Origin: Pseudomonas synxantha BG33R
Lineage (GTDB): Bacteria > Pseudomonadota > Gammaproteobacteria > Pseudomonadales > Pseudomonadaceae
DNA length: 64,000 bases
Assembly (NCBI RefSeq): GCF_000263715.2
Contig: NZ_CM001514.1
Span: 3,723,674 to 3,787,673, forward strand
Reading direction: 5' to 3'
Under the pieces are notes generated by a model. The model was given only the letters and a program-made list of their open reading frames with translations. It made no database searches and was not told where the DNA came from. The position numbers were made by a program, and so were the translations under genes. The first letter of the stretch is position 1. Each line of letters opens with the position of its first letter. This document shows, piece by piece, positions 52,484 through 64,000 of the stretch.

Positions 52484-53158
52484 ATGCAATACAATCTCAC
52501 CAGGATCGACCCGGATGCTCCTAACGAGCAGTACCCCATCGGCGAACGGGAAACCGTTTCCGACCCGTTAGAAGACCAAGTCCACAAAAACATCTACATG
52601 GGCAAGCTGGAAGACGTGCTGAGTGGCGCGGTCAACTGGGGGCGTAAAAACTCCCTGTGGCCGTACAACTTCGGCCTTTCGTGCTGCTACGTGGAAATGA
52701 CCACCGCCTTCACGGCGCCCCATGACATCGCCCGCTTTGGCGCCGAAGTTATCCGGGCATCACCGCGCCAGGCGGATTTCATGGTTATCGCCGGTACCTG
52801 CTTCATCAAGATGGCGCCGATCATCCAGCGTCTCTATGAGCAAATGCTCGAACCGAAGTGGGTCATCTCCATGGGTTCGTGCGCCAACTCCGGTGGCATG
52901 TACGACATCTACTCGGTCGTTCAAGGGGTGGACAAGTTCCTGCCCGTGGACGTCTACGTGCCTGGCTGCCCGCCCCGCCCCGAAGCATTCCTGCAAGGCT
53001 TGATGCTGTTGCAGGAATCGATTGGCAAGGAGCGTCGCCCACTGTCCTGGGTCGTCGGTGATCAAGGCGTGTACCGCGCCGAGATGCCGTCCCAAAAGGA
53101 ACAGCGCCGCGAACAGCGAATCGCAGTCACCAACCTGCGCAGCCCCGACGAAGTCTGA
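52484..53158 (+). CDS. nuoB: NADH-quinone oxidoreductase subunit B
   Basis: A 224-residue subunit holding the N2 iron-sulfur cluster, which donates electrons to quinone. The four ligands are visible: the tandem Cys67-Cys68 (GLSCCYVEM), Cys133 (GSCANSGG) and Cys162 (VPGCPPRPE). The ATG at 52484 matches the family start MQYNLTRID; a TTG two codons upstream is also in frame. It starts 11 bases after nuoA. Confidence 0.97.
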   Translation: MQYNLTRIDPDAPNEQYPIGERETVSDPLEDQVHKNIYMGKLEDVLSGAVNWGRKNSLWPYNFGLSCCYVEMTTAFTAPHDIARFGAEVIRASPRQADFMVIAGTCFIKMAPIIQRLYEQMLEPKWVISMGSCANSGGMYDIYSVVQGVDKFLPVDVYVPGCPPRPEAFLQGLMLLQESIGKERRPLSWVVGDQGVYRAEMPSQKEQRREQRIAVTNLRSPDEV

Positions 53159-53231
53159 TCCAGCACCGCTTCTTTTTATAGAACGAAAACCTGGCTTCAT
53201 TCTTTACGTTGACCGAAAGCGATAAAAAACC

Positions 53232-55016
53232 ATGACTACAGGCAGTGCTCTGTACATCCCGCCTTATAAGGCAGACGACCAGGATGTGGTTGTCGAACTC
53301 AATAACCGTTTTGGCCCTGACGCCTTCACCGCCCAGGCCACACGCACCGGTATGCCAGTGCTGTGGGTGGCGCGTGCCAGGCTCGTCGAAGTCCTGACCT
53401 TCCTGCGCAACCTGCCCAAGCCGTACGTCATGCTCTATGACCTGCATGGCGTGGACGAGCGTCTGCGCACCAAGCGCCAGGGGCTGCCGAGCGGCGCCGA
53501 TTTCACCGTGTTCTACCACCTGATGTCGCTGGAACGTAACAGCGACGTGATGATCAAGGTTGCCCTGAGCGAGAGTGACCTGAGCATCCCGACCGTCACC
53601 GGTATCTGGCCGAATGCCAGCTGGTACGAGCGTGAAGTCTGGGACATGTTCGGCATCGACTTCCCTGGCCACCCACACCTGACGCGCATCATGATGCCGC
53701 CGACCTGGGAAGGTCACCCGCTGCGCAAGGACTTCCCTGCCCGCGCCACCGAATTCGACCCGTACAGCCTCAACCTCGCCAAGCAGCAGCTTGAAGAAGA
53801 AGCGGCGCGCTTCCGTCCGGAAGACTGGGGCATGAAACGCTCCGGCACCAACGAGGATTACATGTTCCTCAACCTGGGCCCGAACCACCCTTCGGCTCAC
53901 GGTGCCTTCCGTATCATCCTGCAACTGGACGGCGAAGAAATCGTCGACTGTGTCCCGGACATCGGCTACCACCACCGTGGCGCCGAGAAGATGGCCGAGC
54001 GTCAGTCCTGGCACAGCTTCATCCCGTACACCGACCGTATCGACTACCTCGGCGGCGTGATGAACAACCTGCCGTACGTGCTCTCGGTCGAGAAGCTGGC
54101 CGGCATTAAAGTGCCGGACCGCGTCGACACCATCCGCATCATGATGGCCGAGTTCTTCCGCATCACCAGCCACCTGCTGTTCCTGGGTACCTATATCCAG
54201 GACGTCGGCGCCATGACCCCGGTGTTCTTCACTTTCACCGACCGTCAGCGCGCCTACAAGGTCATCGAAGCCATCACCGGTTTCCGCCTGCACCCGGCCT
54301 GGTACCGCATCGGCGGCGTGGCCCACGACCTGCCGAACGGCTGGGAGCGCCTGGTCAAGGAGTTCATCGACTGGATGCCCAAGCGTCTGGACGAGTACCA
54401 GAAAGCCGCGCTGGACAACAGCATCCTCAAGGGCCGCACCATCGGCGTTGCGCAGTACAACACCAAGGAAGCCCTGGAATGGGGCGTCACTGGTGCCGGC
54501 CTGCGTTCCACCGGTTGCGACTTCGACCTGCGTAAAGCCCGCCCGTACTCCGGCTACGAGAACTTCGAGTTCGAAGTACCGCTGGCGGCCAATGGCGATG
54601 CCTACGACCGTTGCATCGTGCGCGTCGAAGAAATGCGCCAGAGCCTGAAGATCATCGAGCAGTGCATGCGCAACATGCCGGCAGGCCCGTACAAGGCGGA
54701 TCACCCGCTGACCACGCCGCCGCCCAAAGAGCGCACGCTGCAACACATCGAAACCCTGATCACGCACTTCCTGCAGGTTTCGTGGGGCCCGGTCATGCCG
54801 GCCAACGAATCCTTCCAGATGATCGAAGCGACCAAGGGTATCAACAGTTATTACCTGACGAGCGATGGCGGCACCATGAGCTACCGCACCCGGATTCGTA
54901 CCCCAAGCTTCGCCCACTTGCAGCAGATCCCTTCGGTGATCAAAGGCGAGATGGTCGCGGACTTGATTGCGTACCTGGGTAGTATCGATTTCGTTATGGC
55001 CGACGTGGACCGCTAA
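53232..55016 (+). CDS. nuoC: NADH-quinone oxidoreductase subunit C/D (fused)
   Basis: A 594-residue fusion of NuoC (about residues 1-180, with [20 protein letters not shown]) and NuoD (about 205-594, with [28 protein letters not shown] and the C-terminal GELGS-derived DRYRxR-like sequences). NuoD lines the quinone site; the histidine in NHPSAHG is the family's quinone-headgroup ligand. The fusion is the usual arrangement in E. coli and Pseudomonas. It starts 73 bases after nuoB and ends two bases before nuoE. Confidence 0.97.
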   Translation: MTTGSALYIPPYKADDQDVVVELNNRFGPDAFTAQATRTGMPVLWVARARLVEVLTFLRNLPKPYVMLYDLHGVDERLRTKRQGLPSGADFTVFYHLMSLERNSDVMIKVALSESDLSIPTVTGIWPNASWYEREVWDMFGIDFPGHPHLTRIMMPPTWEGHPLRKDFPARATEFDPYSLNLAKQQLEEEAARFRPEDWGMKRSGTNEDYMFLNLGPNHPSAHGAFRIILQLDGEEIVDCVPDIGYHHRGAEKMAERQSWHSFIPYTDRIDYLGGVMNNLPYVLSVEKLAGIKVPDRVDTIRIMMAEFFRITSHLLFLGTYIQDVGAMTPVFFTFTDRQRAYKVIEAITGFRLHPAWYRIGGVAHDLPNGWERLVKEFIDWMPKRLDEYQKAALDNSILKGRTIGVAQYNTKEALEWGVTGAGLRSTGCDFDLRKARPYSGYENFEFEVPLAANGDAYDRCIVRVEEMRQSLKIIEQCMRNMPAGPYKADHPLTTPPPKERTLQHIETLITHFLQVSWGPVMPANESFQMIEATKGINSYYLTSDGGTMSYRTRIRTPSFAHLQQIPSVIKGEMVADLIAYLGSIDFVMADVDR

Positions 55017-55018
55017 GC

Positions 55019-55516
55019 ATGAACAGCACGCTTATCCAGACAGACCGTTTCACCCTCAGTGAAACCGAGCGCTCGGCCATCGAGCACGAGCTGCATCACT
55101 ACGAAGACCCGCGCGCGGCGTCGATCGAAGCCTTGAAGATCGTCCAGAAGGAACGTGGCTGGGTGCCCGACGGCGCCCTTTACGCCATCGGCGAGATCCT
55201 CGGCATCCCCGCCAGCGACGTTGAAGGCGTGGCGACGTTCTACAGCCAGATTTTCCGTCAGCCGGTCGGCCGTCACATCATTCGCGTGTGCGACAGCATG
55301 GTCTGCTACATCGGCGGCCATGAGTCCGTGGTCAGCGAAATCCAGGCCAAGCTGGGTATCGGCCTCGGCCAGACCACCGCCGACGGCCGCTTCACGCTGC
55401 TGCCGGTGTGCTGCCTGGGCAACTGCGACAAGGCGCCGGCGTTGATGATCGACGACGACACATTCGGTGACGTACAGCCTGCTGGCGTGACCCAATTGCT
55501 CGAGGGCTACCCATGA
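55019..55516 (+). CDS. nuoE: NADH-quinone oxidoreductase subunit E
   Basis: A 165-residue thioredoxin-like subunit with the off-path N1a [2Fe-2S] cluster. Ligand cysteines lie in [12 protein letters not shown] (Cys97 and Cys102) and [10 protein letters not shown]. It begins two bases after the nuoCD stop and overlaps nuoF by four bases. It forms the NADH-oxidising module with NuoF and NuoG. Confidence 0.95.
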   Translation: MNSTLIQTDRFTLSETERSAIEHELHHYEDPRAASIEALKIVQKERGWVPDGALYAIGEILGIPASDVEGVATFYSQIFRQPVGRHIIRVCDSMVCYIGGHESVVSEIQAKLGIGLGQTTADGRFTLLPVCCLGNCDKAPALMIDDDTFGDVQPAGVTQLLEGYP

Positions 55517-56868
55517 CCCTGACCTCTTTCGGCCCGGCCAACCTGATCAAGCGTTCGGCCGAGACCCACCCGCTGACCTGGCGCCTGCGAGACGACGGCG
55601 AGCCGGTATGGCTCGACGAATACCAGGCCAAGAACGGTTACGCCGCTGCGCGCAAAGCCTTCGCCGACATGGCCCAGGACGATATCGTCCAGACCGTCAA
55701 AGACGCCGGCCTCAAGGGCCGCGGCGGCGCAGGCTTCCCCACGGGTGTGAAGTGGGGCCTGATGCCCAAGGACGAATCCATCAACATCCGCTACCTGCTG
55801 TGCAACGCGGATGAGATGGAGCCCAACACCTGGAAAGACCGCATGTTGATGGAGCAACTGCCCCATCTGCTGATCGAAGGCATGTTGATCAGCGCCCGTG
55901 CGCTCAAGACCTACCGTGGCTACATCTTCCTGCGTGGCGAGTACACCACCGCCGCCAAGCACCTCAACCGTGCAGTGGCAGAAGCCAAGGCTGCGGGCCT
56001 GCTGGGCAAGAACATCCTCGGGTCCGGCTTCGACTTCGAACTGTTCGTGCACACCGGCGCCGGGCGTTATATCTGTGGTGAAGAAACCGCACTGATCAAC
56101 TCCCTCGAAGGTCGCCGCGCCAACCCGCGCTCCAAGCCGCCCTTCCCCGCCGCCGTAGGCGTGTGGGGCAAGCCGACCTGCGTGAACAACGTCGAGACCC
56201 TGTGCAACGTGCCGGCGATCATCGCCGACGGCGTGGACTGGTACAAATCGTTGGCTCGCGAGGGCAGCGAAGACATGGGCACCAAGCTCATGGGCTTCTC
56301 CGGCAAGGTCAAGAACCCTGGCCTGTGGGAGCTGCCGTTCGGCGTGACCGCACGCGAGCTGTTCGAGGACTACGCCGGCGGTATGCGCGACGGCTACACC
56401 TTGAAAGCCTGGCAGCCAGGCGGCGCCGGCACCGGCTTCCTGCTTCCTGAGCACCTGGACGCACAAATGTATGCCGGCGGCATCGGCAAGGTGGGCACCC
56501 GGATGGGTACCGGCCTGGCAATGGCGGTCGACAACACCGTGAACATGGTCTCGCTGCTGCGCAACATGGAGCAGTTTTTTGCTCGTGAGTCCTGCGGTTT
56601 CTGCACCCCATGCCGCGACGGTTTGCCGTGGAGCGTCAAGCTGCTGATGGCCCTGGAAAATGGCGAAGGCCGCGAGGGTGACATCGAAACCCTGCTGGGC
56701 CTGGTCGGCTTCCTCGGCCCAGGCAAGACCTTCTGTGCTCACGCACCGGGCGCCGTAGAGCCATTGGGCAGCGCAATCAAATACTTCCGCTCGGAGTTCG
56801 AAGCCGGCATCGCGCCCACCAGCGCCGCCGTCCCGCCTCTGGCGAAGCCGATCGTAGTCGGCGCGTAA
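55513..56868 (+). CDS. nuoF: NADH-quinone oxidoreductase subunit F
   Basis: A 451-residue subunit that binds NADH and FMN and holds cluster N3. The glycine-rich NADH/FMN loop is [20 protein letters not shown] near residues 63-82. The N3 ligands are in [13 protein letters not shown] near 357-369, with the fourth cysteine in FCAHAPGA. It is coupled to nuoE. A 135-base gap, unusual in this otherwise tight operon, separates it from nuoG. Confidence 0.97.
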   Translation: MTLTSFGPANLIKRSAETHPLTWRLRDDGEPVWLDEYQAKNGYAAARKAFADMAQDDIVQTVKDAGLKGRGGAGFPTGVKWGLMPKDESINIRYLLCNADEMEPNTWKDRMLMEQLPHLLIEGMLISARALKTYRGYIFLRGEYTTAAKHLNRAVAEAKAAGLLGKNILGSGFDFELFVHTGAGRYICGEETALINSLEGRRANPRSKPPFPAAVGVWGKPTCVNNVETLCNVPAIIADGVDWYKSLAREGSEDMGTKLMGFSGKVKNPGLWELPFGVTARELFEDYAGGMRDGYTLKAWQPGGAGTGFLLPEHLDAQMYAGGIGKVGTRMGTGLAMAVDNTVNMVSLLRNMEQFFARESCGFCTPCRDGLPWSVKLLMALENGEGREGDIETLLGLVGFLGPGKTFCAHAPGAVEPLGSAIKYFRSEFEAGIAPTSAAVPPLAKPIVVGA

Positions 56869-56876
56869 CGCTTAAA

Positions 56877-56904
56877 CAGGCGAAGGGTCCGTGCCCTTCG
56901 CCTG
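56877..56904 (+). promoter_or_regulatory. Perfect hairpin in the nuoF-nuoG gap
   Basis: CAGGCGAAGGG-N6-CCCTTCGCCTG: an 11-base-pair perfect stem nine bases after the nuoF stop, without a following T-run. It could tune RNA stability or partial read-through within the operon. Confidence 0.55.
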
Positions 56905-57003
56905 CTCATGTGCTGACGCCGTAAAGGCTGTGTAGATGCACATGAATAACAAGATTCCATTAGCCACGCCCGCTGACAACGGGCCAACGAAGAACTTTGA
57001 ACC

Positions 57004-59718
57004 ATGGCCACTATCCACGTAGACGGCAAAGCGCTCGAAGTCGATGGGGCGGACAACCTGTTACAGGCGTGTCTGTCACTCGGCCTCGATATCCCGTATT
57101 TCTGCTGGCACCCCGCGCTCGGTAGCGTCGGTGCCTGTCGCCAGTGTGCGGTCAAGCAATACACCGACGAGAACGACACCCGTGGTCGTATCGTCATGTC
57201 CTGCATGACCCCAGCCACCGACAACACCTGGATCTCCATCGACGATGAAGAATCCAAGGCGTTCCGCGCCAGCGTTGTCGAATGGCTGATGACCAACCAC
57301 CCCCACGACTGCCCGGTCTGTGAGGAAGGCGGTCACTGCCACCTGCAAGACATGACGGTGATGACCGGCCACAACGAGCGCCGTTATCGCTTCACCAAGC
57401 GTACCCACCAGAACCAGGACCTCGGCCCGTTCATTTCCCACGAAATGAACCGCTGCATCGCCTGCTACCGCTGCGTGCGCTTCTATAAAGACTACGCCGG
57501 CGGCACCGACCTGGGCGTCTTCGGCGCCCACGACAACGTGTACTTCGGTCGCGTTGAAGACGGCGTGCTTGAGAGCGAGTTTTCCGGCAACCTCACCGAG
57601 GTCTGCCCGACCGGTGTGTTTACCGACAAGACTCACTCCGAGCGCTACAACCGTAAGTGGGACATGCAATTTGCGCCGAGCATCTGCCATGGCTGCTCCA
57701 GCGGTTGCAACATCTCCCCGGGCGAGCGCTACGGCGAACTGCGTCGTATCGAAAACCGCTTCAACGGTTCGGTCAACCAGTACTTCCTGTGCGACCGTGG
57801 CCGTTTCGGCTATGGCTACGTCAACCGCGAAGACCGCCCACGCCAGCCGCTGCTGGCCGATGGCGCCAAGCTGAGCCTGGACGCCGCGCTGGATAAAGCC
57901 GCCGACCTGCTGCGCGGGCGCAATATCGTCGGTATCGGTTCGCCGCGTGCCAGCCTCGAAAGCAACTTCGCGTTGCGCGAGCTGGTCGGTGCCGAGCACT
58001 TCTACTGCGGTATCGAAGCCGGCGAGCTGGAGCGCATCCGCCTGGTCTTGCAAGTGCTGAACGACAGCCCGCTGCCGGTTCCGAACATGCGCGACATCGA
58101 AGACCACGATGCCATCTTCGTGCTCGGTGAAGACCTGACCCAGACCGCTGCGCGCATTGCCCTGTCGCTGCGCCAGTCGGTCAAAGGCAAGGCCGAAGAA
58201 ATGGCCGACGCCATGCGCGTACAGCCGTGGCTTGACGCGGCGGTGAAAAACATCGGTCAGCACGCGCTGAACCCGCTGTTTATCGCCTCGCTGGCTGAAA
58301 CCAAGCTCGACGACATCGCCGAAGAATGCGTGCACGCCGCACCGGACGACCTGGCACGCCTCGGTTTCGCAGTGGCCCACGCCCTCGACGCCAGCGCGCC
58401 TGCCGTCGACGGCCTGGACACCGAAGCCGTCGAACTGGCCCAGCGCATCGCCGACGCCCTGCTGGCCGCCAAGCGCCCGTTGATCATTGCCGGTACCTCG
58501 CTGGGTTCCAAGGCGCTGATCGAAGCCGCCGCCAACATCGCCAAGGCCCTGAAGCTGCGCGACAAGAACGGCTCCATCAGCCTGGTGGTGCCGGAAGCCA
58601 ACAGCCTGGGCCTGGCCATGCTCGGTGGCGAGTCCCTGGACGCCGCCCTGCAAGCAGTGACCGACGGAAACGCCGACGCCATTGTGGTATTGGAAAACGA
58701 CCTGTACACCCGCACCGCTGCCGCCAAGGTTGACGCTGCACTGGACGCTGCCAAAGTCCTGATCGTGGCCGACCACCAGAAGACCGCCACCAGCGAGCGC
58801 GCCGACCTGGTGCTGCCAGCCGCCACCTTCGCCGAAGGCGACGGTACCCTGGTCAGCCAGGAAGGCCGCGCCCAGCGCTTCTTCCAGGTGTTCGATCCGA
58901 AGTACATGGATGCCAGCATCCTGGTGCACGAAGGCTGGCGCTGGCTGCATGCCCTGCGCGCCACCCTGCTGAACCAGCCGATTGACTGGACCCAGCTCGA
59001 CCACGTCACCGCAGCCACCGCTGCGAGCGCGCCGCAGTTGGCCCGCATCGTCGACGCTGCACCGTCCGCCGCGTTCCGTATCAAGGGCCTGAAACTGGCC
59101 CGTGAACCGCTGCGCTACTCCGGTCGTACCGCCATGCGCGCCGACATCAGCGTGCACGAACCGCGTACCCCGCAAGACATCGACACTGCGTTCGCCTTCT
59201 CCATGGAAGGTTACTCGGGCTCGGCCGAGCCGCGTCAGCAGGTGCCGTTTGCCTGGTCGCCGGGCTGGAACTCGCCGCAGGCCTGGAACAAGTTCCAGGA
59301 CGAAGTCGGTGGTCATATCCGTGCTGGCGACCCGGGCACCCGCCTGATCGAAAGCACCGGTGACTCGCTGAACTGGTTCACTGCGGTACCGCGTCCGTTC
59401 AACCCGGCGCCGGGCACCTGGCAGGTCGTGCCGTTCTTCCACCTGTTCGGCAGCGAAGAGACCTCTTCCAAGGCCGCGCCGGTGCAGGAACGCATCCCTG
59501 CGGCCTACGTATCGCTGGCCAAGTCCGAAGCCGACCGCCTGGGCGTCAACGACGGTGCCCTGCTCAGCCTTAACGTGGCCGGCCAGACCCTGCGCCTGCC
59601 GCTGCGTATCAACGAGGAGTTGGGCGCTGGCCTGGTTGCACTGCCTAAAGGCCTTGCCGGCATTCCGCCCGCTATCTTTGGCCAAACCGTTGACGGTCTG
59701 CAGGAGGCAGCGCAATGA
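57004..59718 (+). CDS. nuoG: NADH-quinone oxidoreductase subunit G
   Basis: The largest subunit of the peripheral arm, 904 residues, with three or four clusters. N1b ligands are Cys34, Cys45, Cys48 and Cys67. N5 uses His99, Cys103, Cys106 and Cys112. N4 uses Cys151, Cys154, Cys157 and Cys201. The extra N7 site is also complete: Cys228, Cys231, Cys235 and Cys263, at the same positions as in E. coli. The C-terminal two-thirds is a molybdopterin-oxidoreductase-like fold without cofactor. Its end overlaps nuoH by four bases. Confidence 0.97.
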   Translation: MATIHVDGKALEVDGADNLLQACLSLGLDIPYFCWHPALGSVGACRQCAVKQYTDENDTRGRIVMSCMTPATDNTWISIDDEESKAFRASVVEWLMTNHPHDCPVCEEGGHCHLQDMTVMTGHNERRYRFTKRTHQNQDLGPFISHEMNRCIACYRCVRFYKDYAGGTDLGVFGAHDNVYFGRVEDGVLESEFSGNLTEVCPTGVFTDKTHSERYNRKWDMQFAPSICHGCSSGCNISPGERYGELRRIENRFNGSVNQYFLCDRGRFGYGYVNREDRPRQPLLADGAKLSLDAALDKAADLLRGRNIVGIGSPRASLESNFALRELVGAEHFYCGIEAGELERIRLVLQVLNDSPLPVPNMRDIEDHDAIFVLGEDLTQTAARIALSLRQSVKGKAEEMADAMRVQPWLDAAVKNIGQHALNPLFIASLAETKLDDIAEECVHAAPDDLARLGFAVAHALDASAPAVDGLDTEAVELAQRIADALLAAKRPLIIAGTSLGSKALIEAAANIAKALKLRDKNGSISLVVPEANSLGLAMLGGESLDAALQAVTDGNADAIVVLENDLYTRTAAAKVDAALDAAKVLIVADHQKTATSERADLVLPAATFAEGDGTLVSQEGRAQRFFQVFDPKYMDASILVHEGWRWLHALRATLLNQPIDWTQLDHVTAATAASAPQLARIVDAAPSAAFRIKGLKLAREPLRYSGRTAMRADISVHEPRTPQDIDTAFAFSMEGYSGSAEPRQQVPFAWSPGWNSPQAWNKFQDEVGGHIRAGDPGTRLIESTGDSLNWFTAVPRPFNPAPGTWQVVPFFHLFGSEETSSKAAPVQERIPAAYVSLAKSEADRLGVNDGALLSLNVAGQTLRLPLRINEELGAGLVALPKGLAGIPPAIFGQTVDGLQEAAQ

Positions 59719-60722
59719 CCTGGTTCACGCCGGAAGTAATTGACGTGATCATCTCGGTGGTCAAGGCCATCGTGATCCTGTTGGCCGTGGTCGTCGCGGG
59801 CGCGCTGCTCAGCTTCGTCGAACGTCGCCTGCTGGGCTGGTGGCAGGACCGTTACGGTCCGAACCGCGTTGGCCCATTCGGCATGTTCCAGATCGCGGCC
59901 GACATGCTGAAAATGTTCTTCAAGGAAGATTGGACCCCGCCGTTCGCCGACAAGGTGATCTTCACCCTGGCACCGGTGGTGGCCATGAGCGCCTTGCTGA
60001 TCGCCTTCGCGATCATCCCGATCACCCCGACCTGGGGCGTGGCGGATCTGAACATCGGCTTGCTGTTCTTCTTCGCCATGGCCGGTCTGTCGGTGTATGC
60101 GGTGCTGTTCGCCGGTTGGGCCAGTAACAACAAGTTCGCCCTGCTGGGCAGCTTGCGGGCCTCGGCCCAGACCGTGTCCTACGAAGTGTTCATGGGCCTG
60201 GCCCTGATGGGCATCGTGGTGCAGGTCGGCTCGTTCAACATGCGCGATATCGTCGAGTACCAGGCACAGAACCTGTGGTTCATCATTCCGCAGTTCTTTG
60301 GCTTCTGTACCTTCTTCATCGCTGGCGTGGCCGTGACTCACCGTCACCCGTTCGACCAGCCGGAAGCGGAGCAGGAACTGGCCGACGGTTACCACATTGA
60401 ATATGCCGGCATGAAGTGGGGCATGTTCTTCGTCGGTGAGTACATCGGCATCATCTTGATCTCGGCCCTGCTGGTCACGCTGTTCTTCGGCGGCTGGCAC
60501 GGTCCGTTCGGCATCCTGCCGCAGTTGGCCTTCTTCTGGTTCTTCTTGAAGACCGCGTTCTTCATCATGCTGTTCATCCTGCTGCGCGCCTCGATTCCGC
60601 GCCCGCGCTATGACCAGGTGATGGATTTCAGCTGGAGATTCTGCCTGCCGCTGACCCTGATCAATTTGCTGGTGACGGCTGCCGTCGTGTTGTTGAACAC
60701 GCCAGCTGCCGCGGTTCAGTGA
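59715..60722 (+). CDS. nuoH: NADH-quinone oxidoreductase subunit H
   Basis: A 335-residue membrane subunit with eight transmembrane helices that links the quinone site to the proton channels. It has the conserved [26 protein letters not shown] loop, [26 protein letters not shown] with the acidic E-channel residues, and [13 protein letters not shown]. It starts inside the last codon of nuoG (ATGA) and nuoI follows after 11 bases. Confidence 0.97.
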   Translation: MTWFTPEVIDVIISVVKAIVILLAVVVAGALLSFVERRLLGWWQDRYGPNRVGPFGMFQIAADMLKMFFKEDWTPPFADKVIFTLAPVVAMSALLIAFAIIPITPTWGVADLNIGLLFFFAMAGLSVYAVLFAGWASNNKFALLGSLRASAQTVSYEVFMGLALMGIVVQVGSFNMRDIVEYQAQNLWFIIPQFFGFCTFFIAGVAVTHRHPFDQPEAEQELADGYHIEYAGMKWGMFFVGEYIGIILISALLVTLFFGGWHGPFGILPQLAFFWFFLKTAFFIMLFILLRASIPRPRYDQVMDFSWRFCLPLTLINLLVTAAVVLLNTPAAAVQ

Positions 60723-60733
60723 GGATTTGACCC

Positions 60734-61282
60734 ATGTTCAAATATATTGGCGACATCGTTAAGGGTACCGGTACCCAGTTGCGAAGCCTGGTGATGGTGT
60801 TCGGTCACGGCTTTCGCAAACGCGACACCCTGCAATACCCCGAAGAAGCGGTGTACCTGCCGCCGCGCTATCGCGGCCGCATCGTACTGACCCGCGACCC
60901 CGATGGCGAAGAGCGTTGCGTAGCCTGCAACCTGTGCGCCGTGGCGTGCCCGGTGGGTTGCATCTCCCTGCAGAAAGCTGAAACCGAAGACGGTCGCTGG
61001 TACCCGGACTTCTTCCGTATCAACTTCTCGCGCTGCATTTTCTGCGGCCTCTGCGAGGAAGCTTGCCCGACCACCGCGATCCAGCTCACACCGGATTTCG
61101 AGATGGCCGAGTTCAAACGTCAGGACCTGGTGTACGAGAAAGAAGATCTGCTGATCTCTGGTCCCGGTAAAAACCCTGATTACAACTTCTATCGTGTTGC
61201 AGGTATGGCCGTTGCCGGTAAGCCGAAGGGCGCCGCACAAAACGAAGCCGAGCCGATCAACGTGAAGAGCTTGCTGCCTTAA
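60734..61282 (+). CDS. nuoI: NADH-quinone oxidoreductase subunit I
   Basis: A 182-residue ferredoxin-like subunit with two [4Fe-4S] clusters (N6a, N6b). The two motifs are [15 protein letters not shown] (near residues 58-72) and [12 protein letters not shown] (near 101-112). It relays electrons from NuoG to N2 in NuoB. An amphipathic N-terminal helix lies on the membrane. Confidence 0.97.
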   Translation: MFKYIGDIVKGTGTQLRSLVMVFGHGFRKRDTLQYPEEAVYLPPRYRGRIVLTRDPDGEERCVACNLCAVACPVGCISLQKAETEDGRWYPDFFRINFSRCIFCGLCEEACPTTAIQLTPDFEMAEFKRQDLVYEKEDLLISGPGKNPDYNFYRVAGMAVAGKPKGAAQNEAEPINVKSLLP

Positions 61283-61291
61283 GGAAGAAAG

Positions 61292-61795
61292 ATGGAATTC
61301 GCTTTCTATTTCGCATCGGGTATTGCAGTGGTGTCCACGCTTCGCGTGATCACCAACACCAACCCCGTGCACGCCCTGCTCTACCTGATCATTTCGCTGA
61401 TCGCCGTGGCCATGACCTTCTTCAGTCTCGGCGCACCGTTCGCCGGTGTACTGGAAGTGATCGCCTACGCCGGCGCCATCATGGTGCTGTTCGTGTTTGT
61501 GGTGATGATGCTCAACCTGGGTCCGGCTTCGGTCGCCCAGGAGCGCGTCTGGCTCAAGCCCGGCATCTGGCTCGGCCCGGTTGTCCTCGCAGCGTTGCTG
61601 CTGGGTGAACTGCTGTATGTACTGTTCGCTCACCAGAGCGGCCAGGCCATCGGCCACACCACCGTAGACGCCAAAGCCGTGGGCATCAGCCTGTTCGGCC
61701 CGTACCTGCTGGTGGTCGAACTGGCTTCGATGCTGCTGCTCGCCGCAGCCATCACCGCCTTCCACTTGGGCCGCAACGAAGCCAAGGAGCAATGA
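61292..61795 (+). CDS. nuoJ: NADH-quinone oxidoreductase subunit J
   Basis: A 167-residue membrane subunit with five transmembrane helices, including the glycine-tyrosine segment [19 protein letters not shown] around the helix-3 pi-bulge. It is a little shorter than the E. coli form (about 184 residues) at the C-terminus. It starts nine bases after nuoI with AAGGAAG in place. Confidence 0.95.
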   Translation: MEFAFYFASGIAVVSTLRVITNTNPVHALLYLIISLIAVAMTFFSLGAPFAGVLEVIAYAGAIMVLFVFVVMMLNLGPASVAQERVWLKPGIWLGPVVLAALLLGELLYVLFAHQSGQAIGHTTVDAKAVGISLFGPYLLVVELASMLLLAAAITAFHLGRNEAKEQ

Positions 61796-61797
61796 CG

Positions 61798-62106
61798 ATG
61801 CCTGCTATCCCTTTGGAGCATGGTCTGGCGGTCGCCGGCATCCTGTTCTGCCTTGGCCTGGTTGGCCTGATGGTGCGCCGTAACATTCTGTTCGTGTTGA
61901 TGAGCCTGGAAATCATGATGAACGCCGCGGCACTGGCGTTCATCGTGGCGGGCGCACGTTGGGGCCAGCCGGATGGACAAGTCATGTTCATCCTGGTGAT
62001 CAGCCTGGCAGCCGCCGAAGCCAGTATTGGCCTGGCGATCCTGCTGCAGCTGTATCGTCGCTTCCACACGCTTGATATCGACGCTGCCAGTGAGATGCGC
62101 GGATGA
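61798..62106 (+). CDS. nuoK: NADH-quinone oxidoreductase subunit K
   Basis: A 102-residue membrane subunit with three helices and the two channel glutamates (in [11 protein letters not shown] and [10 protein letters not shown]). I chose the ATG at 61798, as AAGGAG then lies eight bases upstream and the length matches the family. Another ATG at 61792 overlaps the nuoJ stop but has too short a spacing. Its stop overlaps nuoL. Confidence 0.95.
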   Translation: MPAIPLEHGLAVAGILFCLGLVGLMVRRNILFVLMSLEIMMNAAALAFIVAGARWGQPDGQVMFILVISLAAAEASIGLAILLQLYRRFHTLDIDAASEMRG

Positions 62107-63956
62107 ACATGATCTTTCTGACTTTCGTATTCCCCCTGATCGGTTTCCTGCTGCTGTCGTTCTCTCGCGGGCGCTGGTCGGAAAACCTCTCGGCCTTGAT
62201 CGGCGTGGGCTCCATCGGCCTGTCGGCCATCGTGGCCGCCTACGTCATCTGGCAATTCAACGTGGCGCCGCCAGAAGGCGGTCACTACACCCTGGTGCTG
62301 TGGCAGTGGATGTCGGTGGAGGGCTTCAAGCCCAACTTCGCCCTCTACGTCGACGGCCTGTCGATCACCATGCTCGGCGTGGTGGTGGGTGTGGGCTTCC
62401 TGATCCACCTGTTCGCGTCCTGGTACATGCGCGGCGAAGCGGGCTACTCGCGTTTCTTCTCGTACACCAACCTGTTTATCGCCAGCATGCTGTTCCTGGT
62501 ACTCGGCGATAACCTGTTGTTCCTGTACTTCGGCTGGGAAGGCGTGGGCCTGTGCTCGTACCTGTTGATCGGTTTCTACTACAGCAACCGCAACAACGGT
62601 AACGCAGCACTCAAGGCGTTTATCGTCACCCGTATCGGCGACGTGTTCATGGCCATTGGCTTGTTCATCCTGTTCCAACAGGTGGGCACGCTGAACATTC
62701 AGGAACTGCTGGTGCTGGCACCGCAGAAATTCCAGGTCGGCGACTTCTGGATCACCTTGGCGACCCTGATGCTGCTGGGCGGCGCCGTGGGTAAATCCGC
62801 GCAACTGCCGCTGCAAACCTGGCTGGCGGATGCGATGGCCGGCCCTACACCGGTTTCGGCACTGATCCACGCCGCGACCATGGTGACCGCCGGTGTCTAC
62901 CTGATCGCCCGTACCCACGGCCTGTTCACCCTGGCACCGGACATCCTGCACCTGGTAGGCATCGTCGGTGGCGTGACCCTGGTACTGGCCGGCTTCGCCG
63001 CGCTGGTGCAGACCGACATCAAGCGTATCCTCGCCTACTCGACCATGAGCCAGATCGGCTACATGTTCCTGGCCCTGGGCGTTGGCGCCTGGGACGCGGC
63101 GATCTTCCACCTGATGACCCACGCGTTCTTCAAGGCCCTGCTGTTCCTCGCCTCCGGTGCGGTGATCGTCGCCTGCCACCACGAGCAGAACATCTTCAAG
63201 ATGGGCGGCCTGTGGAAGAAACTGCCACTGGCCTACGCCAGCTTCATCGTCGGTGGTGCCGCCCTGGCCGCCCTGCCGCTGGTGACCGCCGGTTTCTACT
63301 CCAAGGACGAAATCCTCTGGGAAGCGTTTGCCAGCGGTAACCAGAACCTGCTCTACGCAGGCCTGGTGGGTGCGTTCATGACCTCGCTGTACACCTTCCG
63401 CCTGATCTTCATCACCTTCCACGGTGAAGCCAAGACCGAAGCGCACGCAGGCCACGGCATCTCCCACTGGCTGCCACTGTCGGTGCTGATCATCCTGTCG
63501 ACCTTCGTCGGCGCCATGATCACTCCACCACTGGCCGGCGTATTGCCAGAAAGCGTCGGCCATGCCGGCGGCGCAGACAAGCACAGCCTGGAAATCGCCT
63601 CGGGCGCCATTGCCATCGCCGGTATCCTGCTGGCCGCCCTGCTGTTCCTCGGCAAGCGTCGCTTCGTGACCGCCGTGGCCAACAGTGGCATCGGGCGCTT
63701 CCTGTCGGCCTGGTGGTTCGCTGCCTGGGGCTTCGATTGGCTCTACGACAAACTGTTCGTCAAGCCATACCTCGCCATCAGCCATGTACTGCGCAAAGAC
63801 CCGCTCGACCAGACCATCGGTTTGATCCCGCGCGCCGCCAAGGCTGGTCACACAGCCCTGAGCCGCAGCGAGACCGGCCAATTGCGTTGGTATGCAGCGT
63901 CCATGGCGGCCGGTGCCGTGCTGGTGATCGGCGCCATCGTCGTGGTAGCGGTCTGA
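62103..63956 (+). CDS. nuoL: NADH-quinone oxidoreductase subunit L
   Basis: A 617-residue antiporter-like subunit, the most distal proton pump of Complex I. It has about sixteen transmembrane helices and a C-terminal lateral helix. Conserved pieces include [22 protein letters not shown] (key glutamate), [31 protein letters not shown] (channel lysine) and [16 protein letters not shown]. It is coupled to nuoK by a four-base overlap. Confidence 0.97.
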   Translation: MNMIFLTFVFPLIGFLLLSFSRGRWSENLSALIGVGSIGLSAIVAAYVIWQFNVAPPEGGHYTLVLWQWMSVEGFKPNFALYVDGLSITMLGVVVGVGFLIHLFASWYMRGEAGYSRFFSYTNLFIASMLFLVLGDNLLFLYFGWEGVGLCSYLLIGFYYSNRNNGNAALKAFIVTRIGDVFMAIGLFILFQQVGTLNIQELLVLAPQKFQVGDFWITLATLMLLGGAVGKSAQLPLQTWLADAMAGPTPVSALIHAATMVTAGVYLIARTHGLFTLAPDILHLVGIVGGVTLVLAGFAALVQTDIKRILAYSTMSQIGYMFLALGVGAWDAAIFHLMTHAFFKALLFLASGAVIVACHHEQNIFKMGGLWKKLPLAYASFIVGGAALAALPLVTAGFYSKDEILWEAFASGNQNLLYAGLVGAFMTSLYTFRLIFITFHGEAKTEAHAGHGISHWLPLSVLIILSTFVGAMITPPLAGVLPESVGHAGGADKHSLEIASGAIAIAGILLAALLFLGKRRFVTAVANSGIGRFLSAWWFAAWGFDWLYDKLFVKPYLAISHVLRKDPLDQTIGLIPRAAKAGHTALSRSETGQLRWYAASMAAGAVLVIGAIVVVAV

Positions 63957-64000
63957 CTATGTTTAAGTGCACTGCGTACTTTGCAAACTTGCGAAAGGAA
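63957..64000 (+). promoter_or_regulatory. Leader of nuoM, cut by the window edge
   Basis: The last bases end in AAAGGAA, a ribosome binding site. The next gene of the operon, nuoM, should start within a few bases beyond the edge. A 14-codon frame from the ATG at 63961 stays open to the edge but does not resemble the NuoM N-terminus. Confidence 0.6.

Noticed and set aside
63961..64000. ATG at 63961 as the start of nuoM
   Set aside because: The encoded residues (FKCTAYFANLRKE) do not resemble the hydrophobic NuoM N-terminus, and a ribosome binding site sits at the very end of the window, pointing to a start just beyond it.

Overview
The window is a piece of the conserved core chromosome of a Pseudomonas, most likely of the P. 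fluorescens group. The base composition is G+C rich. The gene order (ftsK-aat-bpt-infA-clpA-clpS-cspD-icd/idh-nudJ-mnmA-hflD-purB and the 13-gene nuo operon with fused nuoCD) is the one I know from Pseudomonas. A hybrid sensor kinase of clear GacS type is followed by ldhA. The intergenic gaps carry short palindromic REP/REPIN elements of the kind known from P. fluorescens SBW25. I see no prophage, insertion sequence, integrase, CRISPR array or toxin-antitoxin pair, and none of the genes looks broken.

Layout. (1) 1-1.1 kb: tRNA-Ser(UGA) and a Bax-inhibitor-1/YccA membrane protein. (2) 1.15-8.0 kb, minus strand: comEC, exbB, exbD, lpxK, a Trm112-like zinc protein, kdsB, a low-molecular-weight phosphatase and murB, an envelope-building cluster in which almost every gene overlaps the next. 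(3) 8.1-13.7 kb: a DUF2062 membrane protein, a PirRS-like two-component pair, and gacS. (4) 13.8-22.2 kb: ldhA, a four-cysteine protein with a META lipoprotein, a thioredoxin-like lipoprotein, arsC-like/wrbA/DUF2069, a 3-methyladenine glycosylase, ttcA, a Yip1 protein, sprT and a CoA-transferase. (5) 22.3-24.7 kb: tusDCBE for tRNA 2-thiouridine sulfur relay, coupled to ybiB. (6) 24.7-33.4 kb: glutathionyl-hydroquinone reductase, then the minus-strand run ftsK-lolA-rarA-crcB-serS-cysG.

(7) 33.9-39 kb: the N-end-rule set. Aat and Bpt add destabilising N-terminal residues, ClpS delivers such substrates and ClpA unfolds them; infA and cspD sit alongside. (8) 39-51.4 kb: isocitrate metabolism. The dimeric NADP-isocitrate dehydrogenase (icd) and the monomeric one (idh) are transcribed divergently, and isocitrate lyase (aceA) lies further on. 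Between them are nudJ-mnmA-hflD-purB, the ribosomal oxygenase roxA, an acetyltransferase and a secretin-like exported protein. mnmA uses the sulfur delivered by the Tus proteins, so both halves of that pathway are in the window. (9) 52-64 kb: respiratory Complex I, nuoA to nuoL, with nuoM starting just past the right edge.

I found no clearly new multi-gene system. The points most worth a second look are non-coding: inverted repeats upstream of aceA and idh, a long hairpin-rich aceA leader, a perfect 11-bp hairpin in the only real gap inside nuoA-nuoL, a Fur-box-like site upstream of nuoA, two palindromes between ftsK and aat, and the REP elements. Among proteins, the stand-alone secretin-like protein and the four-cysteine protein are the least understood.
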